DNA from: Panopea generosa
Lineage: Eukaryota; Mollusca; Bivalvia; Adapedonta; Hiatellidae
Direction of reading: 5' to 3'
Assembly: GCA_029582155.1 (NCBI GenBank)
Contig: CM055901.1
Span: 22,593,186 to 22,657,185, forward strand
DNA length: 64,000 bases
Under the pieces are notes generated by a model that was not told where the DNA came from, made no database searches, and worked only from the letters and a program-made list of their open reading frames with translations. This document shows positions 25,901 to 35,784 of this stretch, piece by piece (the first letter of the stretch is position 1; every line of letters begins with the position of its first letter). Both the position numbers and the translations under genes were made by a program.

Positions 25901-28900
25901 GTATATGCCGGATCCAAATATGCCATTTATTTTCCGGAAAGTACATGCCGCTTCTCGGTGGCTATGTCGTGTACAACAAACAATAGGAAAAAAATCGAAT
26001 TCAATGAGTAAATTTATCCAGTCTATACTTTACAGGGAGACAGTTAGGTATTTATTTTTCATTTGATCCAGGTTTGTAGTTGAATAAAAATATCGGTGGA
26101 TTGAGGAAATATCCAAAATATGGCGGTTCTCTCGGTAAAAAAATTACCGCCTTCATAGAGACACATCTATCGCTAATTTTCTATTTGTTCAAAAGCATCA
26201 AAAGCTGTACGCATATGCAATCAACAATAGTTAGTTTCCTTCAGTTAACATCTATACAAATTATTATACCTTCGTTATTAAAAATAAAATATAGATTTAA
26301 AATGAGACGTACCTTTTTGTTGATATCGCTGTCGCCTTCTTGGTTGTCTATGCCGGAACACGGAAAAGCTATGCCGTATCACGATCACGACAGTGGGATA
26401 TGTTTTATATACATTTCAAATGTCATTAGAAACTTGTTACAAGGAACGTTCACCTTAGAAAAGTCAGATGTAGTCAGGTAATACAGTGGAAGGAGACGTA
26501 AAAGCATTAAGTGAAACCAGTGAATATTTAACAATTTATTTCTTTGATCGATCATTGATATATCGTTGAACAAATAAACAAATGTACGAAACTTCTGTTG
26601 TTATACTTTATATACAAAACACATATGATGGTGTTATCGGATTTCTATCATTTAAGAATCGCCGTTCAATAGTCCAATGCAAAACGAATGTTGACACTAT
26701 ACGCTCTAATGTAACGTTGAAATAACTGTAAAATGATAATTTTATACCAAAAAGATAAACAAATACATGCCAATTGCCTTCACCATTCACGTTAGATTAC
26801 GGCAACCTAAATATACTTCCAACAGATGGTATTACCACATTTCGATTACATGACTGAATGATGTAAGTAGATAACTGCATTTACTTTCCACATGCATGAA
26901 TAGTTCTCAATGGATTCATTCCAAAACAATCTCAATTTTCATTGTACTTAAAAGCACGAGGTTGTTTTTCGGTCTAATTTTATTGTTGTTTTTTTTAAAA
27001 CATTACATAAATTAGACACAGAAACTTGTGTTTTACACCTTATAAACAAATACACTGAATGTAAGAAATGTGTGTTATACATCTTATAAACAAATACAAT
27101 GAATGTAAATAACTTGTGATTTACATCTGTTTCTAATACTTTCGGTTCCGATATCCAAATTGCAATTATGAATGAATGTTGTGGTGATCCAACAATGAGC
27201 CAATTAATGAATCATCATTTTAATTATTTATGAATTCAATATTTATTGTTTTCTCAATGAATGATAATATAACCCAAAAGTTTAAATGAATCACATATTA
27301 ACACTTTTTTTATGAGTCTCAATATAAGTACTGCGTATTGTTGAGTGAGAAGCATAAAACGTATTATCCGGCCGGGAAAAGATTTGGTTTACTATGTGGT
27401 ACCGATATGATAAGGACTATTAGCTCTGTTGTATGATATTAGTTAATTTGAAATAAATTAGCATTTGTTAAGATAATACGTTGTCCAATTTCATATATTA
27501 GAATAACAATGGTTATTGCACGATGTGGAAAGAAAGATAGAATACAAACAATTACAATCAACAAAGCATTTTATCCTGTCGACAAGGGGATATGCCCATG
27601 AAACAATGTTCAATAAACCAGTTAATCCAAAACCAATGGTATGATTGGTTACGGTTTAATTAAAACAGTTTTGATACATCAACATTCATGCAAATACATA
27701 TAAAAGGTCATTGCTACTTCGTATTAATTAACACTATTATATATCTGACAATATGCGTTCAATGTAAATTAATCTATAATAATTGAACCATCAAAGAATA
27801 TCAAAGAGCATTTTAATGAAATATAAAAAAAGGAAAAACTCTAAAGTAATACGACAAATTAACTCAGTGAATAAAAAACACTAAGATGTCCTGAAATTAA
27901 TTTTCCGTTTGGGTCAATTTCCTGTTGTTTTATTTATGATATATCTTACTTCTGTACGTGACGTTCGCCATACTAACATTATTATTGTAAATATTATTTA
28001 ATTTTATAATAAGTGTAAGATTGTCCCACCTATAACTAGCAGCTGAAATGTAATAACATATCACTCTGATTATACGTTGTTCGTCTTAACTGATCTATCA
28101 CCTAAGACTTGGGCGGTAATGTTTAAGGAAATTAACGTTATTACGTGGAGTATATTTGACGTTTTATTTCAATTTCTTGGCCATTAGGCCGCTGATTTTC
28201 ATTAATAATGGATGAAAGGGAATGCCGAAGGGGAACGCATAAATGGCCTATAATAGGTGCTACAATGTCACAGCAATTAAATTATTTGCGAGTTTTGTCC
28301 TATTATTTCACCTTCATTTTTTTATTTAGAGTACTGTATTTTAAAAAGAAGTTAACTTTTAAGTTCAGATGGTATAATACTACATGTCTATATGAAATAC
28401 GTTATTTTTTGTACTAATTAAATAGTATAAAATTATGGACTTTTCAGCTGTCCAATATGATGTGCTATGCACCAGAAAAATAATATTGAGCGGTCAATAT
28501 TTTTGTTTTTCTGGTACAAAGCACATCTTATTCTCTACCTGTAAGTGTATAGCCAACACCTACTCCAGATGTACCACGTGACCGTAATATATATATAGAA
28601 ATTTATTGGAGTCAATAATTTTCATATTGTATAGTTAAAAATTCAAGATGGCAACTTAAAAAAGGAAATAAATTCCGTAGAAATTTTAACGACAAAAACA
28701 ACAACCGACGAAATGTTCCGCATGACCATGACGTTGAAAAGGGATCTTGATTTTTCTTTTCTCTTTTGATACATTTCTCGTCCAATATGGTTTTCACCAC
28801 AATACGTACTCGTACAATATATTCCCATATTATACAAAGCAGAGTAAATTAACCCTATGATATTGCACAGCTAAAACATCCATAACTGTTGTATTATATA

Positions 28901-31900
28901 AAATATAAATTAATGATTTCTGAACATTTACTAGCTTTTTTTTCGTAAGGGAAATGACGAAATGTCACCAAGTTAAAATCATACATTTAATGTTACAATA
29001 GTATTTAAATAAAAAAGTGAAATAAATTTAACTTGAAAAATTTCTCCGCTGGGATTCAAACCATGACGGAAAAACACAACATCTTGCATAAGCTCAACGT
29101 CTTAACACCATTCGGCCACGAAAACACCTCGATAACTATTTGTTGTTTTTATATTTAAACTATAGTCATTCATTGCATTTCTCGTAAATAATGGCGAAAA
29201 AATATTAACTGCTTGAATAGTTGCCCTTTTTGTCGTATCGGCATCTTAATTATCGATAATTTTGCTGAAATTGGACGTAAAGTACATGTATATTTCAATT
29301 GGGAGAGGCAAACATTACATTTCCGGAAATTAAGTAAAATTATATTTGTTATCACCCACCACGCTTTTCAAAGAAAATTAGGGGGATATTGAAATTACGT
29401 TCATTCGTATATCTGTCCGTCCGTCTGTACACACAAATATGTAATTAATCGGCTTTGGTTTAGGGTTAGTCAATTTTGGACGGTTGAAAAACTTTGAAAA
29501 CAAAGTAAGTAGCTGTTTTAGCCACCTATAAATAGCCACACAAGTAATCAGCTTGGCGTGAAGAAACTGCTTTGGTAAAAAAAACGTGCGGACACAACTC
29601 CTCCCAACGTTTAAGCGGATTCAAATTAAACTTGCTGTATAGCAAGAACATGGTTCGAAGTTTGCATAATTAGCCCAGTTATAATTATTTTATATTAGCT
29701 AATGTTCATATCTGGATGATTTGTGAAGTAATATTTCTAAAAGGGTGTAACATTGATGAAAATATCGAAATAATTATTTTCAGAGTTTGTGATGCCTTAT
29801 TTCTGACAAGAATTGAAACATGCAGTCTCGGTCTAAATACCCCAGCTGTTCCTCGACTTTTAAAAAGAGCGATAACAAATCATAAATCAAAAGTTTTAGC
29901 TAGCAGAAAACAGGTAAGGCCAAAGTTTTGTTAGACTAACAAGTCATTTGATAATTTACAATTATTATATTCAAATAGAGGTAACGATCTGTGGAGAAAA
30001 TAATGTTCCTTTGATATTGGTACTGATGGTTTTCTAAATTGTGAAATGTTGCCGATAAAGTTATATTACAGGTGTAAAACTGAGTGTACAGGAGTGTAAA
30101 TGTTGTTACGTTGTTCTGTACATCTTGGAATAAATGTTTTAAATAAATTATAACAAAACCAAATCGGACAAGTATTATACATATTCATAACATTGTTGAT
30201 AATACCATGCTCAAACATCATTGCATATGCAGTAGCACTGTTCATCATATGTCTAGATGTGTATGTTCATTCTAATACGAGTTTACTCTATTATTCGGGG
30301 AGACTGTTTCAAGTAAAGTTTTAGTTTGTTTTTAGATATGTCTAATGGTCAATAATTTATTTTGTAAATCGGTTGAGTATTTTAGAAATACAACGGAAAC
30401 ACGATTTTTTGTTAAACTTGATGGCAAAATTAGGTTATAGTAAGTGTTCATTTTATAATAAAATAACAATAAATAAACTCAAAAGGAGCAACCGCAGGGT
30501 GTTAGACGTCATTTGACTTACAGTTTGATGTCATTTGACTGACTCTGGGTCGAGCTACGATGATTGAATATTAAGCGTCATTTTATGCCATCGAGGGTTA
30601 ACAGACGATCTGTTAACCTAACAACTGTTTCATGAGATCCTGAAAGATTAAACAGTACTCGAGCACACCCCATCTCCGCATGTAACAGATAACTTTCCAA
30701 CTTGAATCAAGCCACGATGAAAGCTTGGATGATCGACGTTTTAAAGTTAATGTTTGCTATGGCTGTTTCTAAGCATAGCTCGCGCGGCTTTGTAGTTTAT
30801 ACATGACTCGTTCAGAATTGAATTAAGGGCAAAGTTTGTGCAATGCTATTCACGCGTGTGAAGTCATGACGAACTTCTTAATAATGAAGAACGAATTTAA
30901 TACTTAAATTATTTTGTAGGCTGTTTTTACAAATAAGAGCGACACAATTTTGAAAATTGAAGCATTCCATTGTTTGTCAAATGAGGTCAAACACTAAGGG
31001 GTGCTAGAAGATTCGGAGAATATAAAAGAAATCTATCTCAGCAGTACACAATTGTTATTGCTTTTGCTAAAACCAGTTTCTGTTGCAAAGCATGTCGAAT
31101 TTGAGATATTTTCAAAAGTGAAACATTTCACTTAAACATTAACCACTTAAAAGTACCACCCTTCCGATGAATTCTTTATTGATATACCATTGAATATGTG
31201 TTTTGAAGTTCTCGCGCAGTATTACGTGTATGGTTATTTGGTGTGCATAAGGTACTATGGAGTCAATCAGCAAATGGTAGGTTGGAGTGAATTTATTCAA
31301 AATGTTTGTTTGTGGTCAAAAGTCCATCTGGAATTATTTCTCATTTTTCTCTGTTTTTGTGACATTAAGGTTAGATACCCATCATAGTGTCATATGACAG
31401 AGGAATCAATGAGCTTTTATAAAAATATATTTGTGTGCTTTAGAAGTGTTGTCATGTACATTTATCTGCAAAAAGAGGATCTGGCCATAAGTTAATTCGA
31501 GTTAATGTTGTATATCTTCTAAATCCAAATGTGAATATCGTTGAACTGTATACATGGACTCGTTCTTCATTTAGATGCATATTCTATTGTTTTTTTTAAC
31601 AAATTATCCAAAATGTATTGCAAATTGTTTATTATTGTTGCTTTTATTTCGTTTCAGGTTATAAAGTTGTTACTCATGATTATCGTTGCCTTTTTGCTGT
31701 GTTGGGGTCCAAAACTCACTCTAAAGATTCTGCAGAAACTTCAGTTGGAATTTCTATTTTCTACAGAGGCCTACGTTATAAAGGTAATAATTGCAATAGC
31801 GTTCTCACTATTACTAGCAAGAAACATTCAAGTGCTGTCTATGTTTGGCTGTAGATACACAATGGTACGTATGGATGTTTATGAGTTTAGGTACAGTGGA

Positions 31901-33536
31901 AAAACAATATCAACTCATAAGTGCAGTAAAAGGTCACATGGTGACCGCATAATTTAGATTTTGGAACATTATGCCTAAGAGTATATTAAGTCGTAAAATA
32001 TATTTTCTTGAAGACAAGTCTCAAAGACAGAAGCCTAGATGACTGACAGGACTACAAAAGTTATAACCTGAGCATAATGTTACCAAAGGCAAAAATCCTA
32101 GTCGGCCGACAGGAATACAAATAATATACAGACATAAACAATAATGAACATAACACATTTATCAAAGACAATATTCTAGCTGTTAGACAGGAATACAATA
32201 AAAGTAGAAATAGAAGTATAAGCATAACAATCAATACAATTAACAAACCAGCAAAATAATTTTAACATTGTTTACGAGTTTCGTATTCTTGTCAATAAGT
32301 GTGACGGCGTTCTCAAGAAGTCGCAAAACTTCCCCCACAGTTCGGATAGGGGAAAAAGAGAATGACCGAGCCCAATCAAGTTACAGTTATGTGACAACAT
32401 ACATGATTTATGCAAGGGATGATAATAGCGAGTAGTATGAGGTGCGCCAACAAGAAGAAAAAGCTTCGTCAGTGGTCATTTGACGCAACGTCTCAGTAAA
32501 TGTTATTTTAACATGGCAAATCGACGTCATTTAGTTTCGTCAGTGGTCGGATGACGCAACGTTTCAATTAGCGGCATTTTAACATGACAAATCACCGTCA
32601 TTTAGTTTCGTCAGTGATCGTTTGACGCAACATCTCAATTAACGTCATTTTAACATGGCAAATCGACGTCATTTAGTTTCATCAGCGACCGTTTGACGGA
32701 ACTTATCAATAAGCGTCATTTTAACATGACAAATCGACGTCATTTAGTTTCGTTAGTTGGACGCAACGTCTCAATTAACGTCATTTTAACATGGTAAATC
32801 GACGACATTTAGTTTCGGCAAGACAGGAAATTTACCTAAGGGAGCCGAATTAAACGAGAAATACTGTGTGATGAATCCGTAGTGATATTACACTACACAT
32901 ATGTCATGGGATTTTTACACTTCTGCACTAAAATTATATGATACATTTATTTATAGAACAGTCCTGATTACTATTGCATGAAACCTGATGTATATTTTGA
33001 GTGTATAACAGTTGCAACAACATTGTGAAGATAATTTGTAATTAACAAATCTACCTCTACATGCATATCCTTATCATATAAACTTATAGAATCGTTCTAG
33101 TATTCAAACAACGATCCCTTGAACAGAAGCGTTTTTATCAGAGTTTACCCCTGATGTTCAATTGGCTGGTTTCTTTTCATTTGTTTTATTTAAGAAACAT
33201 TGTTGACCGGCTATTATGGTCATTACTAAAATATATCGGTGCATTTTTCAAACAACAGGTGTATTGATGTATTCTAAAGATTATATTGTAACTTTAATAT
33301 TTTCTTTTTTACAGATATTCATAGACTGCCTGCCATATATCCAGTCGTGTATAAATCCTATTTTCTACTGCTTTATGTCTCGCAACTTCCGGCGTAGCAT
33401 ACGGGTTCTTTTCTCACGAAAACGTCATCGGCATTTATCTGGTCATTGCGACAACATAGAGCTTCAAACGATGACGTCATCTTCAGATGCGCGCCAAGCA
33501 GCTTATTTACATTTGATATTCAGTAATGAAACTTGA
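16223..33536 (+). CDS. Rhodopsin-like (family A) GPCR, 3' part, five exons
   Basis: Spliced gene; exons 16223-16346, 16508-16728, 29784-29913, 31658-31783 and 33315-33536 join in phase (2-0-2-0-0) into about 273 residues ending in a stop. In order they encode the end of the DRY motif (YVAIVHPM), ICL2 and TM4, an ECL2 with the expected cysteine (MIFCSD) and two N-glycosylation sequons, TM5 with its proline and tyrosine, a basic ICL3, TM6 with CWGP, TM7 with NPIFY in place of NPxxY, and a basic helix 8 (FRRSIRVLF). This is the plan of a peptide-type plasma-membrane receptor that signals through G proteins. SRKQVIKLLL into TM6 recalls TRH/CCK/QRFP-like neuropeptide receptors, but I cannot name the ligand. 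TM1-TM3 are absent; no matching exon was seen in 1-16222, so the gene probably starts outside the window. No internal stops or frameshifts were seen, so it looks functional. Confidence 0.85.
16347..16507 (+). other. GPCR intron, 161 bp
   Basis: Short intron with gtaagc donor and ttaatag acceptor after a pyrimidine tract. Phase 0. No other feature seen inside. Confidence 0.8.
16508..16728 (+). CDS. GPCR exon: ECL2, TM5 and start of ICL3
   Basis: The acceptor is taatag and the donor gtatgt; the exon holds 73 codons plus two bases of a split arginine codon. It encodes ECL2 with NMS and NQS sequons and the cysteine expected to pair with TM3 (IFCSD). TM5 follows (about FVIMFGLPTLIMMICYARVV), carrying the conserved proline and tyrosine. 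The intron before it is only 161 bp; the one after it is about 13 kb. An ATG-initiated reading frame runs past the donor to 16822 but is an artefact of reading into the intron. Confidence 0.85.
16854..17946 (+). mobile_element. Unclassified interspersed repeat R1, + copy
   Basis: The unit starts near CGTGATCGCGATACGGCATAG and matches, in inverted orientation, 24947-26389. GGCATAG occurs near both ends of the core (about 16867, 16890, 17221, 17276), a subterminal-repeat arrangement. After the core the repeat continues through ATAC at 17353-17356, the uninterrupted counterpart of the LTR insertion site. It ends in about three tandem units of 200-215 bp. No transposase frame was found, so it may be non-autonomous. 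Confidence 0.6.
17451..17946 (+). repeat. Tandem repeat, 200-215 bp units, inside R1
   Basis: Units begin GATATGCGTTCGTC at 17451, GATATGCGTTTGTC at 17666 and again at 17868, giving periods of about 215 and 202 bp. Each contains ACATATAAATGG and CAATCGCTTTTATG. The last unit is truncated near 17946. Confidence 0.8.
18284..19260 (+). pseudogene. Decayed ORF of a probable repetitive gene family
   Basis: 18284-18961 is a 225-codon open frame, the longest outside the repeats. Residues about 70-210 are coding-like (YHENANRFLRVGYSFFFHGK, GKNAPVSAAEIKPGIIH, YIDLWGYEYSP). A frameshift leads into 18960-19209 (SSRIWYLRKMNLSKDASKEK, AGTDWLN), and another frame gives KETLVTGNTIYDAIGL near 19215-19255. 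The shifts and the position inside a GPCR intron suggest a processed or transposon-derived pseudogene. I have a weak recollection of similar multi-copy uncharacterised invertebrate proteins, but I do not assign a function. Scattered coding-like pieces may continue to about 20450. Confidence 0.45.
19261..21866. other. No clear feature; possible continuation of decayed ORF to about 20450
   Basis: Coding-like scraps occur near 19280-19420 (PRPVFNPDLNLYEE) and 20200-20450, with stops between them. After about 20470 nothing is recognisable. Confidence 0.35.
21867..22085 (+). mobile_element. tRNA-derived SINE, ATCA-tailed family, intact 5' head
   Basis: The head GTCCGATTAGCTCAGTCGAT + AGCGCGCCTGAC has an A-box-like segment, and GATTCGAATCC is the B-box. 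The body includes TGAGCTCGAGTACCTGTTAA. The 3' tail is missing. Alone the head resembles a tRNA, but the SINE body that follows marks it as a retroposon. Confidence 0.75.
22153..22765 (-). mobile_element. Solo LTR, same family, inverted copy
   Basis: The reverse complement begins TGTAACAAAGTAAGGAATCC and ends TTATGCTACA, matching the copy at 25100-25810 along its length with several indels (613 against 711 bp). The + strand flanks are TATG (22149-22152) and CATG (22766-22769), a possible 4-bp duplication with one mismatch. The shared TATATAAACG box is near 22425. The element is older or more deleted than its partner. Confidence 0.7.
22878..22927. repeat. (CA)n(TA)n microsatellite
   Basis: Seven or eight CA pairs followed by about twenty TA pairs. 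It begins about 110 bp after the inverted solo LTR. Confidence 0.95.
24010..24093 (-). mobile_element. SINE head fragment, second family
   Basis: The reverse strand reads GGAGCGGTCCATTGGTAGAG and GGGTCCAACCCCC, then CTATGTGTGATATG. Only the tRNA-like head remains. Confidence 0.6.
24947..26389 (-). mobile_element. Unclassified interspersed repeat R1, - copy, split by a solo LTR
   Basis: Reverse-complement homology to 16854-17700 runs from 26389 down to 25811, is interrupted by the LTR at 25100-25810, and resumes from 25099 to about 24947. Shared blocks include the GGCATAG ends, CTGTCTCCCTGTAAAGTA and the segment GTCAGTATTACAGTTTGAT. This copy carries an extra segment of about 80 bp near 26080-26190 and only one of the internal tandem units. 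Confidence 0.6.
25100..25810 (+). mobile_element. Solo LTR, family L1a, with 4-bp target duplication
   Basis: A 711 bp unit begins TGTAACAAAG and ends ACGCTACA, the 5'-TG...CA-3' form of LTRs. It is flanked by GTAT at 25096-25099 and GTAT at 25811-25814. It contains a promoter-like GGTATATAAACG near 25503. A related copy lies inverted at 22153-22765. No gag-pol was seen on either side, so it is a solo LTR. The 4-bp duplication fits Ty3/gypsy-type elements; that class is inference. The flanks rejoin into an uninterrupted copy of repeat R1. Confidence 0.75.
26395..28455. other. Intronic DNA, no supported feature
   Basis: AT-rich sequence. A small direct duplication near 27015-27125 (TTATAAACAAATACA(C/A)TGAA) is the only structure seen. 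Confidence 0.5.
28459..28527. repeat. Short palindrome, possible hairpin
   Basis: GATGTGCTATGCACCAGAAA on one side and TTTCTGGTACAAAGCACATC on the other form arms of about 30 bases with a short loop near 28490. It could be a MITE remnant or a structured RNA. Confidence 0.55.
29045..29123 (-). mobile_element. tRNA-like sequence (SINE head or tRNA pseudogene)
   Basis: The reverse strand has TGGCCGAATGGTGTTAAGAC (A-box with the class II tRNA pattern) and GGTTTGAATCCC (B-box). Acceptor ends do not pair well, so a functional tRNA is unlikely. No known body of either SINE family follows. Confidence 0.5.
29345..29715 (+). repeat. Probable old interspersed repeat
   Basis: Contains CACCCACCACGCTTTTCAAAG, GTCCGTCCGTCTGTACAC and a region of the kind seen in high-copy molluscan repeats. 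No second copy was seen in the window, so this rests on memory only. It ends about 70 bp before the ICL3 exon. Confidence 0.3.
29784..29913 (+). CDS. GPCR exon: ICL3 (cryptic, poorly conserved)
   Basis: The acceptor is ttttcag and the donor gtaagg. One base completes AG|A (Arg) from the preceding exon, then 43 codons end in SRKQ at phase 0. Joined to the next exon this gives SRKQVIKLLLMII, the typical basic junction of ICL3 with TM6. Without this exon the phases of its neighbours do not match. The 130 bp exon is basic and serine/threonine-containing, as expected for ICL3. Homology-based annotation could miss it because ICL3 diverges fast. Confidence 0.78.
30561..30712 (-). mobile_element. SINE fragment, ATCA-tailed family
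   Basis: The reverse complement carries GTGTGCTCGAGTACTG, GTTAACAGATCGTCTGTTAA and the tail sequence near 30561. The tRNA-like head is missing. Confidence 0.65.
31658..31783 (+). CDS. GPCR exon: TM6 and ECL3
   Basis: The acceptor is gtttcag and the donor gtaata; 42 codons at phase 0 on both sides. It begins VIKLLLMIIVAFLLCWGP, a TM6 with the family A cysteine-tryptophan-x-proline toggle region. It continues into ECL3 (KLQLEFLFSTEAYVIK). The surrounding longer reading frame (31541-31957) includes intron at both ends. Confidence 0.87.
31985..32335 (-). repeat. Interspersed repeat, inverted partner of 15005-15320
   Basis: Same family as 15005-15320 in opposite orientation, located in the last GPCR intron just before the 71-bp minisatellite. 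Confidence 0.6.
32467..32820. repeat. 71-bp minisatellite with ACGTCATTT
   Basis: Five units of about 71 bp start at 32467, 32538, 32609 and onwards. Each has a TTTGACGCAACGTCTCAAT part, a TTTTAACATGGCAAATCGAC part and GTCATTTAGTTTCG. ACGTCA-type sequence recurs in each unit. It lies in the last GPCR intron. Confidence 0.9.
33315..33536 (+). CDS. GPCR terminal exon: TM7, helix 8, C-terminal tail
   Basis: The acceptor is ttttttacag; the exon runs in phase 0 to a TGA stop. It encodes TM7 (IFIDCLPYIQSCINPIFYCF) with NPIFY, a helix 8 of FMSRNFRRSIRVLF, a basic stretch RKRHRH and a short serine/threonine tail (TMTSSSDARQ). The tail holds possible phosphorylation sites. The DNA TGACGTCA occurs inside the coding tail near 33473, probably by chance. 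Confidence 0.88.
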   Translation: MFIDCLPYIQSCINPIFYCFMSRNFRRSIRVLFSRKRHRHLSGHCDNIELQTMTSSSDARQAAYLHLIFSNET

Positions 33537-33632
33537 AATAATTATCAGGAAGAATACGTCACGTGACCAAGATCAACAAAACTAGACCTACTTACAGTTC
33601 CACATTTAGATCTACATGACAAATATTGGAAA

Positions 33633-33710
33633 AATAAATCGATATATCAGATACATGGTATCCATAGCTTTACATATTACTTTGATGAAAGACATTGATC
33701 CGACAATAAA
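33633..33710 (+). terminator. Candidate polyadenylation signals of the GPCR gene
   Basis: AATAAA occurs at 33633-33638 and again at 33705-33710, about 100 and 170 bases after the stop codon. The DNA is AT-rich, so the hexamer is expected by chance fairly often. Either could be the 3' end signal. Confidence 0.35.
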
Positions 33711-34572
33711 TACATTTATATTTAATACATTTCTATTGATTTTAAATCAATAAATCTATAGAGAACGGTTATCAGTGTGCTAAAGTCATTTGTGGTATAT
33801 AAATGCAGTTGTTCGCTGCATATGATCTATGGCCAGTTATTGCAATAATATGCACCGTGTTCAGTCGTGCTATTTGCATACATTATATACTGTCAACGTT
33901 TGATCAAACTATTTATTTTAAATAAAAGTCATATCGCCGTTCATTGAAATGTGTTTGAATATTCAAAGTTAGTCTCTCTTACCTTTCTCTTGGTATGCTG
34001 TTTTATAACATGTTGACTGTACTTTGGTTGGTCCATTGGCCAAGTAAACAAGTAAATAACTAACTTGTACATGAAGTATAAAGTCGCTGTAAACGAAATG
34101 GAGATTTAGTTCAATGTATATATTTTGTTTAAGAAAAGATTGAAAGTACAAGACAACAATTTGCTCAATATACTTACAATGTATGTGTTGTTTACTTTAA
34201 ATGTTTCTGTAATTGATAATTGTGTCTAGTATAAAGCTTGTAATTTCTAGATATAGATACTTATATATAATAAAATCCTAAAACGATGGTCAACCCTACA
34301 GCAAATACGTAGCTATGGAAGTGCTTGGCGTTTATTTTTCTACAAAAAACATAATGGACGTGTTATATTAACAGAGAAAATAAATGTTGCCATGGCTACA
34401 GTATATTAAGTTAACGCTCAAAATGAGAGTTGCGCACACACGCAACATACTTGTTATAAGTATAAGGTCAATTGTCACTTTCATTTTTTTATTGCATTGT
34501 TAGACACTGATCTTAATTTTTATCATTTGCATTTTCTAACTGTTTATATGCCAACACCCCTATATTGTTAAA

Positions 34573-34757
34573 ACATATTTACTTTTACTTCAGTGGTAAA
34601 ACACGTTATTACAACTTATACAAGTCATACTCGAAGTCGTCTTCTTGTGTAGAGCCATATCTAAGTATACTCGGATAACGTGTCTTGCATAATGACACTA
34701 AGGCTGTAGCGAAGGATCGAACCCATCCGATGCTCTTCCACTCGACCACGCACTTCA
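34573..34757 (-). mobile_element. tRNA-derived SINE, second family, diverged
   Basis: GAAGTGCGTGGTCGAGTGGA head, GGTTCGATCCTTCGC B-box on the reverse strand, then a diverged body. Clearly older than the copy at 51431. Confidence 0.7.
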
Positions 34758-34839
34758 TAACAATAACATCTTGAATAATTTCTTGAACTGCCTAAATAAG
34801 ATATTTATTGTCAGAGATGTGGCCGTTGAATCAACACAA

Positions 34840-35115
34840 TGCATTAGTTGGTGTTTTGTCCACTTTACTACTTGCAGTTTTCATTTGATCTTCATCAAAC
34901 TTAGAGAAATTATATAACCAAAATATCTCAGACGGATTCTTGAAATGTCAAACATGGGGTATTATTTTTCCGTGTGTGTTTTCTAACCATCGCAGTTTGT
35001 ATTCGTAATTCATTTAACTAACGCTGTAATTATATAGCCATAATATCTCGGACAATTTCTTGAAAAGGTCAACTCGGATAAATAATGCCATGCAGAGTAA
35101 TGAATTATGCAACAT
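34840..35115. repeat. Diverged repeat with ATATCTC(A/G)GAC motif
   Basis: Two related segments contain ATATAACCAAAATATCTCAG and ATATAGCCATAATATCTCGG, followed by GAAA(A/T)GTCAA. Old tandem duplication of about 125 bp. Confidence 0.4.
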
Positions 35116-35784
35116 TCAATACCGCCTTCTGCCAAGGGTTTAAGCAGTAGTCAAGTTTCGAACAATACTGAAAGTACTCCATGATTCCACGAAATCAGAA
35201 ATAATAAAAACACTATGCCAAACTGATATTTCTTTAATAGACCAATTTCTCACATTACTATCCCTTAAATATATCTGAAAATGAGGCATATGTCGTTTTC
35301 TTTTGACATTTCAAGTTGTTTCATGTAATTTGTTATTTCCATCTCATTTTTATTGACAATAAAAGTCAAATTTGAAATAAAACTTAAAAGCCTAAACACT
35401 TAGAGCTACGTTATATAAGACATTGAAACACTCAAAAGCACAGACACTGGTCACATGTGCCTGTGCTCAAAAGAATAACTGAATAAAAGAATATCATCTT
35501 TTGCCATAAAGGGTTCAAATAGAAGTAGTTTTGTGATCATAACGTGTCAAACTTCTTTAATTTGAACATATTCTAAATGGAAAGCATGATGGCCGACAAG
35601 AAAACAACAACCAGCAAACATTCAGTACGTTACATAACTTAAGTAGTTTTCTGGACAATTTAAGTTTATGAATACACTGAAAAACGCAAAAATCTGACTT
35701 TTTTTGCTTATCAATTTTGCAACAATAAAACATCCACACAAGTCAAACAAATTGTTGGGAAATAACATTTTAAACAGCGACACC

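Larger units (their letters stand above)
16729..29783 (+). other. GPCR ICL3 intron, about 13 kb, repeat-filled
   Basis: Phase 2 intron, donor gtatgt, acceptor ttttcag. It contains both copies of repeat R1, two solo LTRs in opposite orientation, SINE copies, a microsatellite, a decayed ORF at 18.3-19.3 kb and a short palindrome. Most of the intron length is mobile or repetitive DNA. Confidence 0.75.

Noticed and set aside
26080-26481. 133-codon + frame
   Set aside because: Lies within the minus copy of repeat R1 and is not open in the + copy; no recognisable domain.
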